Of a stretch of 64,000 nt of DNA, positions 45,181 to 57,324 are shown piece after piece. The first letter of the stretch is position 1; every line of letters begins with the position of its first letter. The stretch is taken from NCBI RefSeq assembly GCF_000002425.4, contig NC_037259.1, positions 4,555,481-4,619,480 on the forward strand. Reading direction: 5' to 3'. This stretch comes from Physcomitrium patens. Lineage: Eukaryota; Streptophyta; Bryopsida; Funariales; Funariaceae. Both the position numbers and the translations under genes were made by a program. The notes under the pieces were generated by a model. The model did not search any database, was not told the DNA's origin, and saw only the letters and a program-made list of their open reading frames with translations.

Positions 45181-46712
45181 AGATATAGAAATGATTGGAG
45201 TTACTTCAACATCTGCACCAAATCATGTCCCTTCTCCTATGGTAGAACATCCTTCTAGTATTAGAGAACTAAGAATTATCCTACTCGAGAAGTTTGATGG
45301 CACCAGATCAAAATTTAGAGGATTTATCAATCAAGTACAACTTGTGATTGAACTTCAACTCCAAAGCTATCCAACTCCAGGAATACAAATTAGATTCATT
45401 AGTACACTTCTTTGAGATTGAGCATTATCATGGTTTTTATCTTTTTTTGAATGACGAGATTTAATATTAAATAATTTAGAGGCTTTTTTGGTGGAGTTTC
45501 GATCCATGTATGGAAAACATGATGCAATTTGTGTTGCAACCAATAAGATCTGTATTTTGCAACAAGGCAATCGATCAGTAACGTTGTATGCTTCATAATT
45601 TAGACAACTTGTAACTAATATCAAGTGAGATGATGCTGCACTTGTTAGCCAATTTTTCTACGGATTACAATATGAGGTAAAAAAATTAATGCTCAACTTA
45701 CTTGATCCTCAAACAATGAATCAAGTAATTGACTTTGCTGTGAAGTGCAATAATTGTCTTTTTGAATTTCAATTTGAGAACCGTACAAGTAGACCTCAAG
45801 GTTAATATAATTCAATAGCAATACCAATATCTCTTTAATACATACATTTGGAAGTAGAAGATATGCAAATTGATGTGGTACATTTCAAACCTCTTATTGA
45901 GAAAAAAAAGACTGGTCGTCGTTAAGAAAGATTGTGCTTATATTGTCGAGAACCTAAGCATATTACTCAACATTGCTCAAAGAAGTGACACAACCAAAAA
46001 ATGAAGCATATGGCTATCAAAAAAGATAGTGTGTTAAAAATCGAATTTGTCTAGCTACAATATGGACCGTGTGGCTAGAACCTTGTACAACACCTAATGA
46101 AGGTCCTATTCTCTCCTCAGAACCTTCTCTTTGTTTTATGTTAAATATTATTTTAAGACCTAAACATCAAAAAGCCTTTGATTTATTAGATTCAAGAGCC
46201 TCAGTATGTTTCTTAAATGAAGAATTTTTAAAAGACATAGCATATTTTTAGTAAAGAAAACTAAACCTGTTCATATAAATATCATAGATGGTCGTCCATA
46301 GTCTTCAAGAGATGTTATTCATGAAATCCTTCCTATAGAAGTAGCAACTAATGGTCATAATAGCTTTATAGTATTTAAAATCATTAGATCTCTCTCTAAT
46401 CCAATAATTTTAGATTTATCATCGTTAGAAAAATATAATCCTAAAATAGATTGGACTTCTCGTAGTCTTGATTTTTCTGAAAGTATAACTAAGAGCGTAG
46501 TTTATCAAATAGAAAGTCATAAGTCTAATACAATTAAACATGTATTTATAGATGCAAGAGCTTTCTTACATGCTACAAAAAAAGGATCACCTTATATTAT
46601 TTATGTCGCACCTTTTTCTACTAGTGGAAAGACTTCAAGTGGCATTTCAAGCTAATATCAAGATTTTTAAGATGTATTTGAGAAGAAGAATGTAGATAGT
46701 CTTCTGGAACAA
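45181..46712 (+). pseudogene. B0 gag remainder and protease
   Basis: Gag resumes in register after B (KDIEMIGVTSTSAPNH; B has EDIKMVAAASTSVPNH). A degenerate zinc knuckle lies near 45935-45975. The gag stop motif reads CTACAATATGG, so TAG has become TAT here. The protease core near 46180 reads LLDSRASVCFLNEEF. Homology ends at about 46712. Confidence 0.68.
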
Positions 46713-48489
46713 TATTTATATTTTCTTTATATCTATGTGTATTATTATAAGTAATATACATAAATGTAAATATTGATCTTAATAAATAATCTTTGATACT
46801 TAATAGTAAATAAAAATGCTAATCAACTAAAATAATTACCTTCAAGAATTATTAAGATTTCATTTCTACAACTAACATTCTAATTTTCTATTTGTCTAAA
46901 GATTTCTATACTACTCTTCAGATATTGTGGTTTTAAACATTTTAAATTCATCTTTTTATCCTAAAACAACTTGTGAATTAATTCAATGATTCATACATGG
47001 CAACCATCTAGGACGATTTGCAAAGGAGAAGAATTTAGAGTTGACTATTTAAAATCTGCTACTTAAAAAGTGACATGACTATAGAAGCTCCCAATTTTTC
47101 TAAGATCAAAATGAATAAGTTATTGTTATTTAATATTTTAATTTAATTAAATTTAAATTAGCTCACTATCTAAAAAAACAAAAGACTTAAAATCTATATT
47201 GACTAAGACTTTTAAAGATAGGAAAATACTAAAAAAAATTAAAAATTAATAATCTAGAATCTTTTCTAATCTGAAAAGAATATGACATCAACCTTACAAG
47301 GCTTACATATTCTTTAATTATTTATTATTGGTCTTTCTTATATTAATACTAGCTCATTGAGACAGCTTATTTTTTCCAATTGAGTTCAAATCTAAGACAC
47401 TTTATTAATAATTCTTCACTTGATCAACAATTCTACAACCTTTGGATGATTAAACAAGACTTAACTACTACTTCTAAATATCTACCAATTTTAATTATTT
47501 ATTTATTTATTTATTTTTCTAAAAGTTTAATTAAATATATTGTTTATTTCCTTAGAATATACAGGATTTTTTATAAAAAACTAAATTAAATAGAAAACAA
47601 AATGAATGAATATATCAATTATTTGTCTTAAATTTTAGAATTTTGATTCCCTAAATTCCATCTAATTTTGATGATTTGTCACTTAAGAAGTTGAATAAGA
47701 TTAAATTTAAGGATGAGCCATTTAATTATATTGTTGTATTATAATAGAACTATATGGTGAAAATGTAAACAAAAATAAATTTCTAATTACAGTCTAATCA
47801 TCTTGATTTAATAATAATTTAAGACATTTAAACATAGCTTTTATAAAAGCCTATTAGTTTATTTTTTTATCTTAATAGCTAGTAGATTAAAGGTTGGTTA
47901 GTAATTTTACCTTCTAGGTTATAGAAACTCCTTAGAAATACCATAAATTAATAAAATTAGATTAAAAGAGATAAATAATTAGTATGGTTGATACTAAGAT
48001 TAAGTTAAAGATAGGATTGGGCTAAAAAATCCTTAAGATAGGTTAGATTGATATCCAAAGGTCCACCGTTTGTAGGATAGGGTCGAAATTAGACCTCTAG
48101 CTATTAAAGCAACCACCTAAAATAAACTAGGAGGGCATTCAAAGATTGACAATTAGAATTGGTAAACTAGCTTTAAGTTGATTCTAAAAATGTAAGGCTT
48201 GTTTTCAAAAGAGCTTAAAAAGACTTTTCAATTGGTGTTCAAAATCAAGGTTTATATCGATGATTTGGAATTTATGCAATAAAATTAAGGCTAACATTCT
48301 CGGCTAGTTTGTGTAAATGATATTACATCTATAATTCAAAATTTGATAGTGCTTGATTAATTAGATATATTAAGTGTGTAAAATTTTGTATCAATCTAAC
48401 TATGCAACTTAAAGATATATGGATTTTGATACAAGAGGATATTGAAAGTTGACAATTTGAGATTGGGTAGGATTTTTGTTGAAGTGTTT
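46713..48489. other. AT-rich spacer, nothing firmly recognised
   Basis: Sequence between the broken end of B0 and the end of T2 protease homology. No conserved reading. The part after about 48000 has a different texture (GGATAGGGTCGAAATTAGAC) and could be an old LTR, but no partner was found in the window. Confidence 0.4.
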
Positions 48490-50408
48490 TGTCCTACCCC
48501 AAATTATGGTGAACCTATAGCATCGTCATCTTCTTCAATCGATTGACTCTCGTTGTCCGATGTAAATTCTAATTTTGGTAATTGAGATTGTCCATGATAT
48601 TGTACCAGGTACATCTGTAGAACAATCTGGTCACAGCCTTTTCCAATTGTCAATGTGCTTCGGCTCCAATCATTCTTAGCTTTGACTTAATAAAGCCAAG
48701 GTCTGCCCAATAAAATAGAATACGATAACATAGAACTCTGTAATCAAAATACAATATAATCGATTTTGTATGTCAATCCCACAATTACAGTGGCAATATT
48801 GCATAAGATTCCCATTGGCTTTACCCGACTATGATCTACCATTTGTAAAACCAATGTCGTAGGTAGAAATTCCTTTAGATCCAAGTCCTCTATTGTATCT
48901 GCATTCATTAAATTCACACTAGAGCCACCATCGACTTGTATCCCTAGAATTAAAATGCCATCGATTGATACATCGATTGTTGATGCTCTCAAATTTGGGT
49001 TTAAGCTAACTTCATGAATTTCTTTAGTGCGGGATCTTCATCGTATTAATCCTGAATTCAATGTAGATCGACATTTTGATGCTACAGCCAAAAGTTACTT
49101 CATTATAATTGAAGGCTAAATATCATCCAAATCCTTCAGAATGTCGTAGGCTTCCATATTGAGAGTAATTCTCAATGCTCTTTTGCGTTTCATTGGTTTT
49201 GATTTTATTCCATTTGGTAGCAATTCTTTCTTGATGATTGGGATTGCCGTTGATAACTTCATCAACTTTTCTACTACTAAAGGTTCCTTTAATGCGTAAG
49301 AACTTTTATTGGACTGTACAGGTATTGGTACTTGGTCAGTTGGAATTAATCTTGATGGTTCCGACAAATTGGCACGTGGAACCGAATTGGGTTTCTCAAT
49401 GTGTTGAAGTCTCAATATTGGGATACATTCCAATACTAATATTGGTTTGTTTAGCCTCGTGGACGGCGTTACTTGCTCTCTTGCGATTGCTTCATCTAAG
49501 TTCTGAATTGGATTCTTGTCTTTTTGTTGGCCTCTGGTAAGCACTGTGTTCACCACCTCGACACGATATACTTGTGAGTCTCGTTGAACAGGACCTTTGT
49601 CCTCCATCGGTTAGCTTATTTGCATTTACTGGTCCCGATTATTATAATTAAAGGGTGCATTGCAATATTGATAAGTGTGACCAGACTGCTTATAATTTCC
49701 ACATATTGGAGCATAGTCATCACTAGCCCTTGAATTAAGACATTCACTTGCATAATGTCTAATTTATCTACAACGATAGCAATGAAGTGGTCTCCTGCCA
49801 ACTCCTTCAGGGATATTGGGTGTCTCTATTGGTATATAATGGCTACGTCTGTTCCATGTTAGATGAGTAAAGGATCTTGGTTGACTCATTGTTATTATAG
49901 ACTCTGGCATTGGCTTCGTCATAGGTGGATATTGATGGTATCATGGTTGGTTTATTGCCAATCTGTGAGTATTGGATACACCTTCTTGGTAAAATTCAGA
50001 GTTTAAGAAATTAGAATAATTCTTGTTTTGTTTATTTGCTCGATTTCCATTCCAGCCAAATCTATTATTCGTTTGTACTTGATTGACATCCCACAAAGTT
50101 GGTTGAATCATTATCTGGTTACTGAATTGTTGTTGCTTCCATAAATTCCAACACTTGGTGGTAATATGCTTGTCCCCGCAAAAGGTACATTGTATAGTCA
50201 TTTGGGGTGGTGAAAGACATTCTATTACTAAATGACCTTATCCCTCACAATTACTGCACCAAACATTGGGACGCATATTGGTTGATTTATGCCTTTTTTC
50301 TTTATCCTTGGTCAGATCACAGCCAATTCATCCATTTTTTTTGTCAATATTAACAACAATGACTCATTGGGATCCCTTGATAACAATGCATTTGGCAATT
50401 CTTTCGTA
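48490..50408 (-). pseudogene. T2 gag C-terminal part and protease (broken)
   Basis: On the minus strand: CCHC knuckles near 50240-50160 (CTFCGDKHITTKCW) and two more near 49790-49640 (CYRCR...HYASEC and a CGNYKQSGHTYQYC-like one). A long open stretch with a basic patch (SKPMKRKRALRITL) follows. Then a retropepsin with QVDGGSSVNLM in place of DSGAS-type context (near 48930) and the later ILLGRPWL motif (near 48690). The gag-pro frame is interrupted by a few stops only (163- and 82-codon open pieces), making it better preserved than T1 or T3. Confidence 0.68.
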
Positions 50409-50413
50409 AGTAT

Positions 50414-50864
50414 TGTCACAGACACAGAATACAGACTTGATATCTACCAAGAAGTTCAAGAAGAACTGGCAAGAACTAGATTAATCAGATGAATACAAGA
50501 ACAACACCAGAGAAATGAGCTAGAGCTCCAAGAAATGTGTTGTCGAGACAGAAGAACTCTTCAGCCTCGATCCCAATATATACTCCTATTTAGGAAGCTT
50601 TTCAAGCAACTTCTATCAACTAGGAAGCTTTTCAAGCAACTTCTATCAACTAGGAAGCTTCTAGAAGGTTCCAGAGACTTGCTTTTAGAAGGTTCTAGAA
50701 ACTTATCTCTAGAAGGTTCTAAGGACTATGTCCCTAACATCTTCTACCAACTAAGAAGCTTCTAGAAGGTTCCAGAGACTTGCTTCTAGAAGGTTCTAGA
50801 AGCTTGTCTCTAGAAGGTTCTAGAAACTTGTCTCTAGAAGGTTCTAAGGACTATGTCCCTAACA
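50414..50864 (-). repeat. C 3' LTR with duplicated HSE-rich end
   Basis: The 451-bp LTR, read on the minus strand, starts TGTTAGGGACATAG, passes an array of TTCTAGAA-type units, then has a second copy of the start (TGTTAGGGACATAGTCCTT, about 50741-50723) with another array. A separate 30-base direct repeat at about 50600-50660 (GCAACTTCTATCAACTAGGA) is present only in this LTR. Reading frames across it (LEGSR repeats) are translations of the array. Confidence 0.9.
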
Positions 50865-50914
50865 TCACCCCCTCCTTTAGCTTCGAGGTCTCTGAGAAGC
50901 AATGTTGTTGTCAA

Positions 50915-51268
50915 TCAGTACCAACGCAAGAAAATGAAGATCTGTCGCATAACGTTTGCTATGAACTCTAACTGTTGTTCACGAGGTAAGTGGTTCATCG
51001 GTCCTTGAAGCCAACGGTAGTGGCCCACTCTTTCAACTTCTCACCAAGCATGAACTTTCGTATCTTCATTGTGAAATTGTCCTGCAAATATGCCTTCTGG
51101 TTGACCATCCTAAGCAGGCTCGGACTCAAATACAATCACCAGTGATCGGTTACTTGGTATCCTCCGTCGTCGTCGTGGTACAGGTGGTTCTTCATCTCGG
51201 GGTCGCCTTCGTGAACTAGTTGGTTGAGATAATCTGACTGGCATAGTATCTATCTCTTGGCTATCCAT
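50915..51268 (-). pseudogene. C 3' accessory ORF (two lesions)
   Basis: A 118-codon frame on the minus strand starts MDSQEIDTMPVRLSQPTSSR and runs through an intact Arg-rich stretch (PPVPRRRRRIPS) that is broken in A. It has a TAG where A has Tyr-Asp (near 51110) and a TGA near 51043. The conserved block reads VGHYRWLQGPMNHLPREQQL and the end is FLRWY. Compared with A it shows that the stop in A at 21330 replaced an Arg codon. Function unknown. Confidence 0.66.
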
Positions 51269-51399
51269 ATCAGAAGACCAAACTATGGCTACTAAAAAAA
51301 TTCTATTTTATCTTGGAGAAAATAACTACATCAACTACAAATTTTGGTCGTGCTCTCTCCCTTTCTTATATTCTTGGATGAGCAAGCTTCAAAAAGAAG

Positions 51400-54300
51400 C
51401 TATTGTCGAACCGGCTTAGGTTTATGAGGATGTTGTTGATGAAACTCTTGTACCTTTTATGGCGCATTGGTGAGATTTTCAGCTGGCTCCCACGTTCGCT
51501 CATTAATGTCGTAGCCGCACCAATGAACAAGATACTCCAACTTGCCCCGCCTTCACCGAGAATCCAGCACCTTTTCAACCTCGTATTCCTCGTGGTTCTT
51601 GATCTCAATACTAGGTGGCGGACATTGCACTCTTCCAGAAAAAGATGACTCTCGATAAGGCTCCAACAAAGAAACATGAAAGACTGAATGTACCTTCATA
51701 GAAGCCGGTAATTCCAGACGGTACACCAATGGATTGATTTGCTTTTGGATGATAAATGGTCCCAATCTTCGATAGTCCAACTTATCACATGGTCGCTTGG
51801 TCTTGATATTTCGTCGAAGAAGCCATGCTTTATCTCCAATTTTGAAAGTATGTGCTTGATTCCAAAATCTATCTACAGATGCCTTGTAGGATTCTTGAGC
51901 GGATTGTAATTGAAGCTTCAACGTATTTTAAAGCTCTGATAGTTGTTTCGTAAATCCTTCAGCTGTTGGATTGTTATTTGTTGATGGATTCAATAAATCA
52001 AGCTTTCGATGATACCCATAGTTGGAAAAGAATGGTGTGTATTGAGTCGACGCATGAAGGGTGTTGTTATATGCAAACTCGGCTAGCGACAGATATGTGG
52101 TCCAATCGTCTTGTTGATAGTTGATGCTGCATCGTAAGTATTGTTCCAAGACTTGGTTCACTCGTTCCGTTTGACCGTCAGTTTGAGGATGAAAAGCCGA
52201 AGAAAGCTTGATATCCACCTTCAATATCTTAAAGAGAGATCTCCAAAACTTCGATACGAACTGGGTTCCTCGATCTGATACGATATCATCTGGTAGTCCA
52301 TAATATCGATACACATTATCAAGAAAGAGCCTTGCCATGACTTCACTGGACGATGTCTTCTTGCAAGGGACAAAGTATGCCATTTTTGTAAGCCGATCTA
52401 CCATGACAAAGATGCTGTCAAATGAGTTCGATGATGGCAGGTCCGTGATGAAGTCCATGGAAATTGAAGACCATGGTCGACGTGGAATCGGCAATGGCTG
52501 TAGGAGTCCATAAGGGCGATGCCGATGATTCTTGGATCTTGAACACATGTTGCAGGAGAGGACAAAATCTTTCACATCCTTCCATATTTGGGGCCACCAA
52601 ACATCTCGAGAAATAAGCTCCAAGGTCTTGTTGAATCCAAAATGTCCCGCAGTTGGAAAATCGTGGCGAGATTGAAGAACTCGGAGTCGTGTTGGTCCTT
52701 TTGGGATATATAACCGCTCTTCAAAGTATAAAAGATCTCCCTCCACCTTGAACTTGTCGTCATTGGCACGCTGCTTAATATCAATGGCTACTGAATCTTC
52801 AATGGTTACGGCACGTACCTGATTCAGGAAGTCAGCATCAATTGGCATAATAGTAGCGCAAAGCTGAAATTGCTCTGGCTTCAACAATGTCGTACATTGT
52901 TGATCAAACGCTGGTTCTCCAGCCTTTGGTACAAGATACAATCTCCTCGATAAGGCATCAGATAGTCCTTGCTGCTTTCCAAGTCCATAAGTGTAGAATA
53001 AGTAGTTATTTGTTGAATTGTAGATACTTAGTTCATAGTGTAAATAGGGATAGATGACTGTTGAAAAGGTAGTTCAGTAGGTAAAATGGATGAATAGTTA
53101 GGAAAAGCAGTTTTCATTAGAGATGTAGCAGTTGGTATCTCGTGGTAGCATAAAGAGGATGGGAGAGAGGAAGTAGGGGCCATTACTGTGATAGTGTGAG
53201 CCGGGGTAAGCTTGGTGCTACCTCTTTTCTTTTGTTGTTATGTTCTTTGAAATAAGAGTATTGAGAGTTTCTGAATATTGTGAAGTGAATCATGGAATGA
53301 AAGTGTGAATGGAATTATATGTTATTGAATGAGAAGAAGAGAGATTGAATGCTGAAATCTGAATGTAGTTCAGCAGAGAGAATGAGTCTGTGTTTGTGTG
53401 AAACACTGTAATGTGAAGGCAGTTAATGGTGAAGAACTCCAGAATTTGGATTATAGTATGATTATGTCCTGTCATTTAGGATAGTGCGGGATTACATGTT
53501 GTTGTTATCAGTGATGGTGGAGTATTATTAGGAAGTGGAAAGCATTGTAGTGTTTCCTGGATGTTTTAAGTAGTGCGGAATACAGTTAATTGTGTGACCC
53601 TAACGTGTAAGCTCATGCGGTATTCTTTCCCTGTGTTCGAATTCCCCTATACAGATTTACTCTGATTAGATAAGTTAGAGTAAGTAAAACGACAATCACA
53701 ATAAGTGATAATAAAATTGAACCTAGATAGCAACATACTCCATCGAACTTGACGTCGATTTAGAACTCGAGCCGACATGAAATACTCCAAATTCTTATGA
53801 TCCGTGTATACGGTTACTGGATGTGCAGCTCCTTCAAGAAACTGATGCCATTCTTGAAAAGAATCCACTATAGCAAGAAGTTCCTTATCATGGATCTCAT
53901 AATTGATTTCAGCAGCAGAGAACTTTCGAGAATAGAATGCAATGGGATGGAGCTTCTTATCTTCTCCCATTTGTGAAAGTACAGCTCTCAAAGCAAAATC
54001 CAAAGCATCTGTTTCTAAATAGAAGGCCTTTGTAAAGTCTGGATGTACTAAGATTGGAGCCGTAGTAAATGCGGTCTTCAGGTTTTGAAACGCCTTCTCT
54101 GCTAGAGGTCCTCATTCCAGCTTATCCTTGCATGTCAACCGAGTGAGAGGAGCAGCAACTTGAGAGTAATTCTTGATAAAGATCCGATAGAAGTTGGCAA
54201 AACCAAGAAAGCATTGTATGTCTCTAACCATCTTCGGAACCTCCCAAGACACAATTGCTTCCACCTTCTTAGGGTCCATCTTCAAGCCTTTCGTAGTCGC

Positions 54301-55596
54301 AACAAATCTCAAAAACTCCATCTCTAATTAGTGAAATAAACACTTCTCCAACTTGGCATATAGTCCTCGCTCGCATAGTTTCTCCAATACCAAACGAACG
54401 TGTTTTTCATGCTCTTCCTCATTTTTGGAGAATATCAAAATATCATCCAAATAGATGACAACAAAATCGTCAAGGTACTCTCGAAAAATATCATTCATCA
54501 TATGTTGAAAGACCGCTGGAGCATTGGTAAGACCAAAGGGCATGACATTATATTCAAAATGGCCATACTTTGTACTGAACGCTGTCTTTCACTCATCTCC
54601 TTCTTTGATTCATACGAGGTTGTAAGCTCCCCTTAGATCAATTTTTGTAAAGATTCTTGCACGTCCAAGTTGTTCTAAGAGACCAGAAATCAAGAGTAAC
54701 GGGTAACGATTCTTCTTTGTTACCTTGTTGAGGCCTCGATAGTCCACGCACATCCGCAACGAGCCATCTTTCTTCTTCACAAATAAGATGGGTGCTCCAG
54801 CTGATGATTTTGAATGACGGATGAAGTTCTTCGCTAGATTCTCGTCGATGTACTTCCGCAACTCCACCAACTCCATCTGCGATAGATTGTAGATTGGGCC
54901 AAAAGGCGGTTGTGCTCCTTCCTGTAAGTCTATGGTGCAATCATATGGTTTGTGTTTCGGTAGCATGTTGGCATTTTTCTTTTGAAACACGTCTTTAAAA
55001 TCCTTACATTGCTCCAGTATACTTGCTGTCGAGATCTTCTCCCCGGTAGTTGGAGCCGTATAAATGACATACGGTGTACCTCCCTTGGACAATCTTATAA
55101 ATGCTCTTGCTCCAATAAATAAGGATTTCTCTATTCGGGGTTTTCTACTAGGCTTGCTCTTGGGTGGTTTTGTGTGAAAGGTCATCTTTCGCAACTTCCA
55201 ATCTATGGATGGGTTATGCTTTTCCAACCAGGAAAGACCAAGAATAACAAGATTTGATGGGGTTCTAATAATATTGAAAATAATATGACTACTATGGTCC
55301 TTAAACGTCACTTCTATAGGTTCTGATTTATGGATGACACTACCAGACAATAAAGGTCGTCCATCTATTACCTCAACGTGAACAGGTTTGGATTTTTGTA
55401 CTAAAGGGATCTTATGACGCCTTGCGAATTCTTCGTCTAAGAAACAAGCAGATGCTTTTGAATCTAATAATGCTAAGGTTCTCAGTTTCTGAGGGCCAAT
55501 AAGCAAAGGGATTGTAAAACAAAGGGCATGTTGAGCGTAAAGAAAGGAACCTGGTTGTTGTTGCGATATTTCACTGTCTAGCCGCACGGTTCCTAT
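51400..55596 (-). pseudogene. C pol, interrupted by a solo LTR
   Basis: Minus strand, -1 frame relative to gag. Protease DSKAS for DSGAS near 55470. RT about 54960-54120 with YLDD kept ([11 protein letters not shown]). RNase H starts near 54003 with TDALDFAL and breaks at ...FIITY where the solo LTR enters (53700), resuming at 52987. Integrase about 52800-51930 is one open frame of 337 codons: HDFPTAGHFGFNKTLEL, CNMCSRSK, MDF, SDRGTQF and DGQTERVNQ all intact. Chromodomain about 51600-51480 (EVEKVLDS...ERGS region partly frameshifted). RT is broken at 54610-54543 and 54321, and TAG at 51402-51400 is the natural end. Confidence 0.88.
52992..53700 (+). repeat. Solo LTR of the T2 family inside C pol
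   Basis: 709 bp starting TGTAGAATAAG and ending CAATCACA, flanked by exact ATAAG pentamers (52987-52991, 53701-53705). It resembles the T2 LTR in inverse orientation, including a GGTAGCACCAAGCTTAC-type block on the complementary strand. No internal sequence is present, so it is a product of LTR-LTR recombination. It splits RNase H of C and is therefore younger than C. Confidence 0.92.
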
Positions 55597-56618
55597 TGTA
55601 GCTCAACATCTTTGTTTTCCTGAATAAACGCACCCCTAGTCTTGATAATATGTCGATTTTGCTTCTTGGGACAGTTTCCAACTTTATGGCCTTCTTCACC
55701 GCAATACAAGCATAGACCTTCCTCCATATGCTACTTTTTTTCTTCTAGAGTAAGAGATTTGACACGTACCGCATCAATTTACATATCTTCTACCTCTGAA
55801 TGTGAATTCATGCTGCTTACCGACATAGTTGGGCTGTGGCGAACCGTATGTTGTCTTGAACGTTAGTCTTGGCGATGTTAGAATTGGCGGTTATCGTACT
55901 TCACAGCTTGGCTAATAGCTTCATTGAGCGTTTGCGGATCAGGAAGAGTTAACAGCAAATCCTTCACATCATCCCTTAAATCCCAATAGAATTGACTCAT
56001 CAACGCTTCTTCGTCCCAATTGATGTCGCATGCTAATAACCTGAAGTCCGATGCATAGACTGATGTAGAACGCATCCCTTGTCGTAGTGACCAGATCTTT
56101 GTTGTAGCCCATCGAACCTTGTCGTATTCACCAAATGCTTCCGCAAATGCCTCCAAAAAGGTTTCAAAGTTATTTAGTATGGACGATCGTTTCTCAAACA
56201 AAGGAGCAAACCATGATAGAGCTTGTCCTGTAAGTAAGGTTCCAACAAGCCCAACACGTGACTCCTCCGTTGGATAGCGTTCGAGCTGTAAAACTGTTAT
56301 CAACTTGATTTGGTTGATGAATCCTCAAAACTTGGAATGTGTACCATCGAACTTGTCTGGAAGGCTAACTTGGGGTTCTTTATGTTGTAGAACCAGTGGT
56401 GCTTGTCGAACCTGAGGCAAAGTTGCTTCTCCAAGTGTAGAAGTTTGAGGCTGGTGCAACCTAGATTGTGCCATCCCAGATGCTCCATCATTATGAAGCC
56501 TTGCCAGGACTCTTTCAATCTCTGCAGTTCTTTGTGATAACGTAGCGAGGGCATTCATGATAGCATCTAACTTGGACTCTGAACTTTTCGTCATACTAAT
56601 GTCTTGATCCTCGACCAT
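55593..56618 (-). pseudogene. C gag (nearly intact)
   Basis: A 342-codon frame, the same length as A gag, starts MVEDQDISMTKSSESKLDAI and ends at TAG 55595-55593 in the motif CTACAATAGG. Few stops: near 56323 (Arg-Gly block) and around 55878-55730. The capsid-like block SWFAPLFEKR and LPDPQTLNEAIS are intact; the zinc knuckle near 55700 reads LCLYCGEEGHKVGNC with all four ligands, unlike A. Confidence 0.8.
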
Positions 56619-56897
56619 TCTAAGAGAAGGATAGGAATGACTCTACAAGAAGACAATATTGGTTTAGATGAGGGTACTCTGCAACCTCTAAAATGCCTTA
56701 AAAGCTTCAAAAAAAGGGATAATCCACTCTCTCCAAGAAAAATAAGACTCCAATATGGTAACAAAAGAAGTATCAGTTTAGAGGAGGGTAATCCGCAACC
56801 TCTAAAGTGCTAATACACTTCCAAAGAGAGGGGTAATCCACACTCTAACAAAGAAGAAACTAGCTCTGATATCTGAGGTGAGTGAAGTCTCGACAAA

Positions 56898-57319
56898 GTG
56901 TCACGGATACAGAATACAGACTTGATATCTACCAAGAAGTTCAAGAAGAACTGGCAAGAACTAGATTAATCAGATGAATACAAGAACAACACCAGAGAGG
57001 TGAGCTAGAGCTCCAAGAGATGTGTTGTCAAGACTGAAGAACTCTTTAGCCTCGATCCCAATATATACTCCTATTTAGGAAGCTTCTCAAGCAACTTCTA
57101 TCAACTATGAAGCTTCTAGAAGGTTCCAGAGACTTGCTTCTAGAAGGTTCTAGAAACTTATCTCTAGAAGGTTCTAAGGACTATGTCCCTAACATCTTCT
57201 ACCAACTAAGAAGCTTCTAGAAGGTTCCAAAGACTTGCTTCTAGAAGGTTCTAGAAGCTTGTCTCTAAAAGGTTCTAGAAACTTGTCTCTAGAAGGTTCT
57301 AAGGACTATGTCCCTAACA
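56898..57319 (-). repeat. C 5' LTR with duplicated HSE-rich end
   Basis: 422 bp, with the same internal second copy of the LTR start (about 57200-57180) as in the 3' LTR, so the duplication predates insertion. It is followed on the minus strand by a two-base spacer and the leader element TTGTCGAGACT (56895-56885), complementary with one G-U pair to 57035-57025. Confidence 0.9.
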
Positions 57320-57324
57320 AGTAT

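Larger units (their letters stand above)
37891..46712 (+). mobile_element. B-family chromovirus B0, 3'-truncated, split by B
   Basis: The 5' LTR is 37891-38440, gag starts at 38654, is cut at 38778 by B and resumes at 45181. Protease follows. Homology ends at about 46712 at the start of RT (EKKNVDSLLEQ), and no 3' LTR was found. The inserted element B belongs to the same family, so similar sequence flanks the insertion on both sides. Confidence 0.78.
50414..57319 (-). mobile_element. Full-length minus-strand A-family chromovirus (C)
   Basis: LTRs are 50414-50864 (3') and 56898-57319 (5'). Exact 5-bp duplication AGTAT (50409-50413, 57320-57324). Gag, pol and accessory ORF closely match A. A 709-bp solo LTR of the T2 family interrupts pol at 52992-53700. 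The LTRs are longer than in A because their left end and heat-shock-type array are duplicated. Confidence 0.93.

Noticed and set aside
49238..49540. 100-codon plus-strand hydrophobic frame
   Set aside because: It is the antisense shadow of the T2 gag-pro frame, which has zinc knuckles and a protease motif.
50535..50971. Plus-strand frames with LEGSR repeats
   Set aside because: These are translations of the repeated TTCTAGAAGG array in the LTR of C, on the wrong strand; not a repeat protein.
57100..57319. CRISPR-like or satellite array of short repeats
   Set aside because: The units are the LTR heat-shock-type repeats, with LTR boundaries and a target duplication; no constant spacer length.
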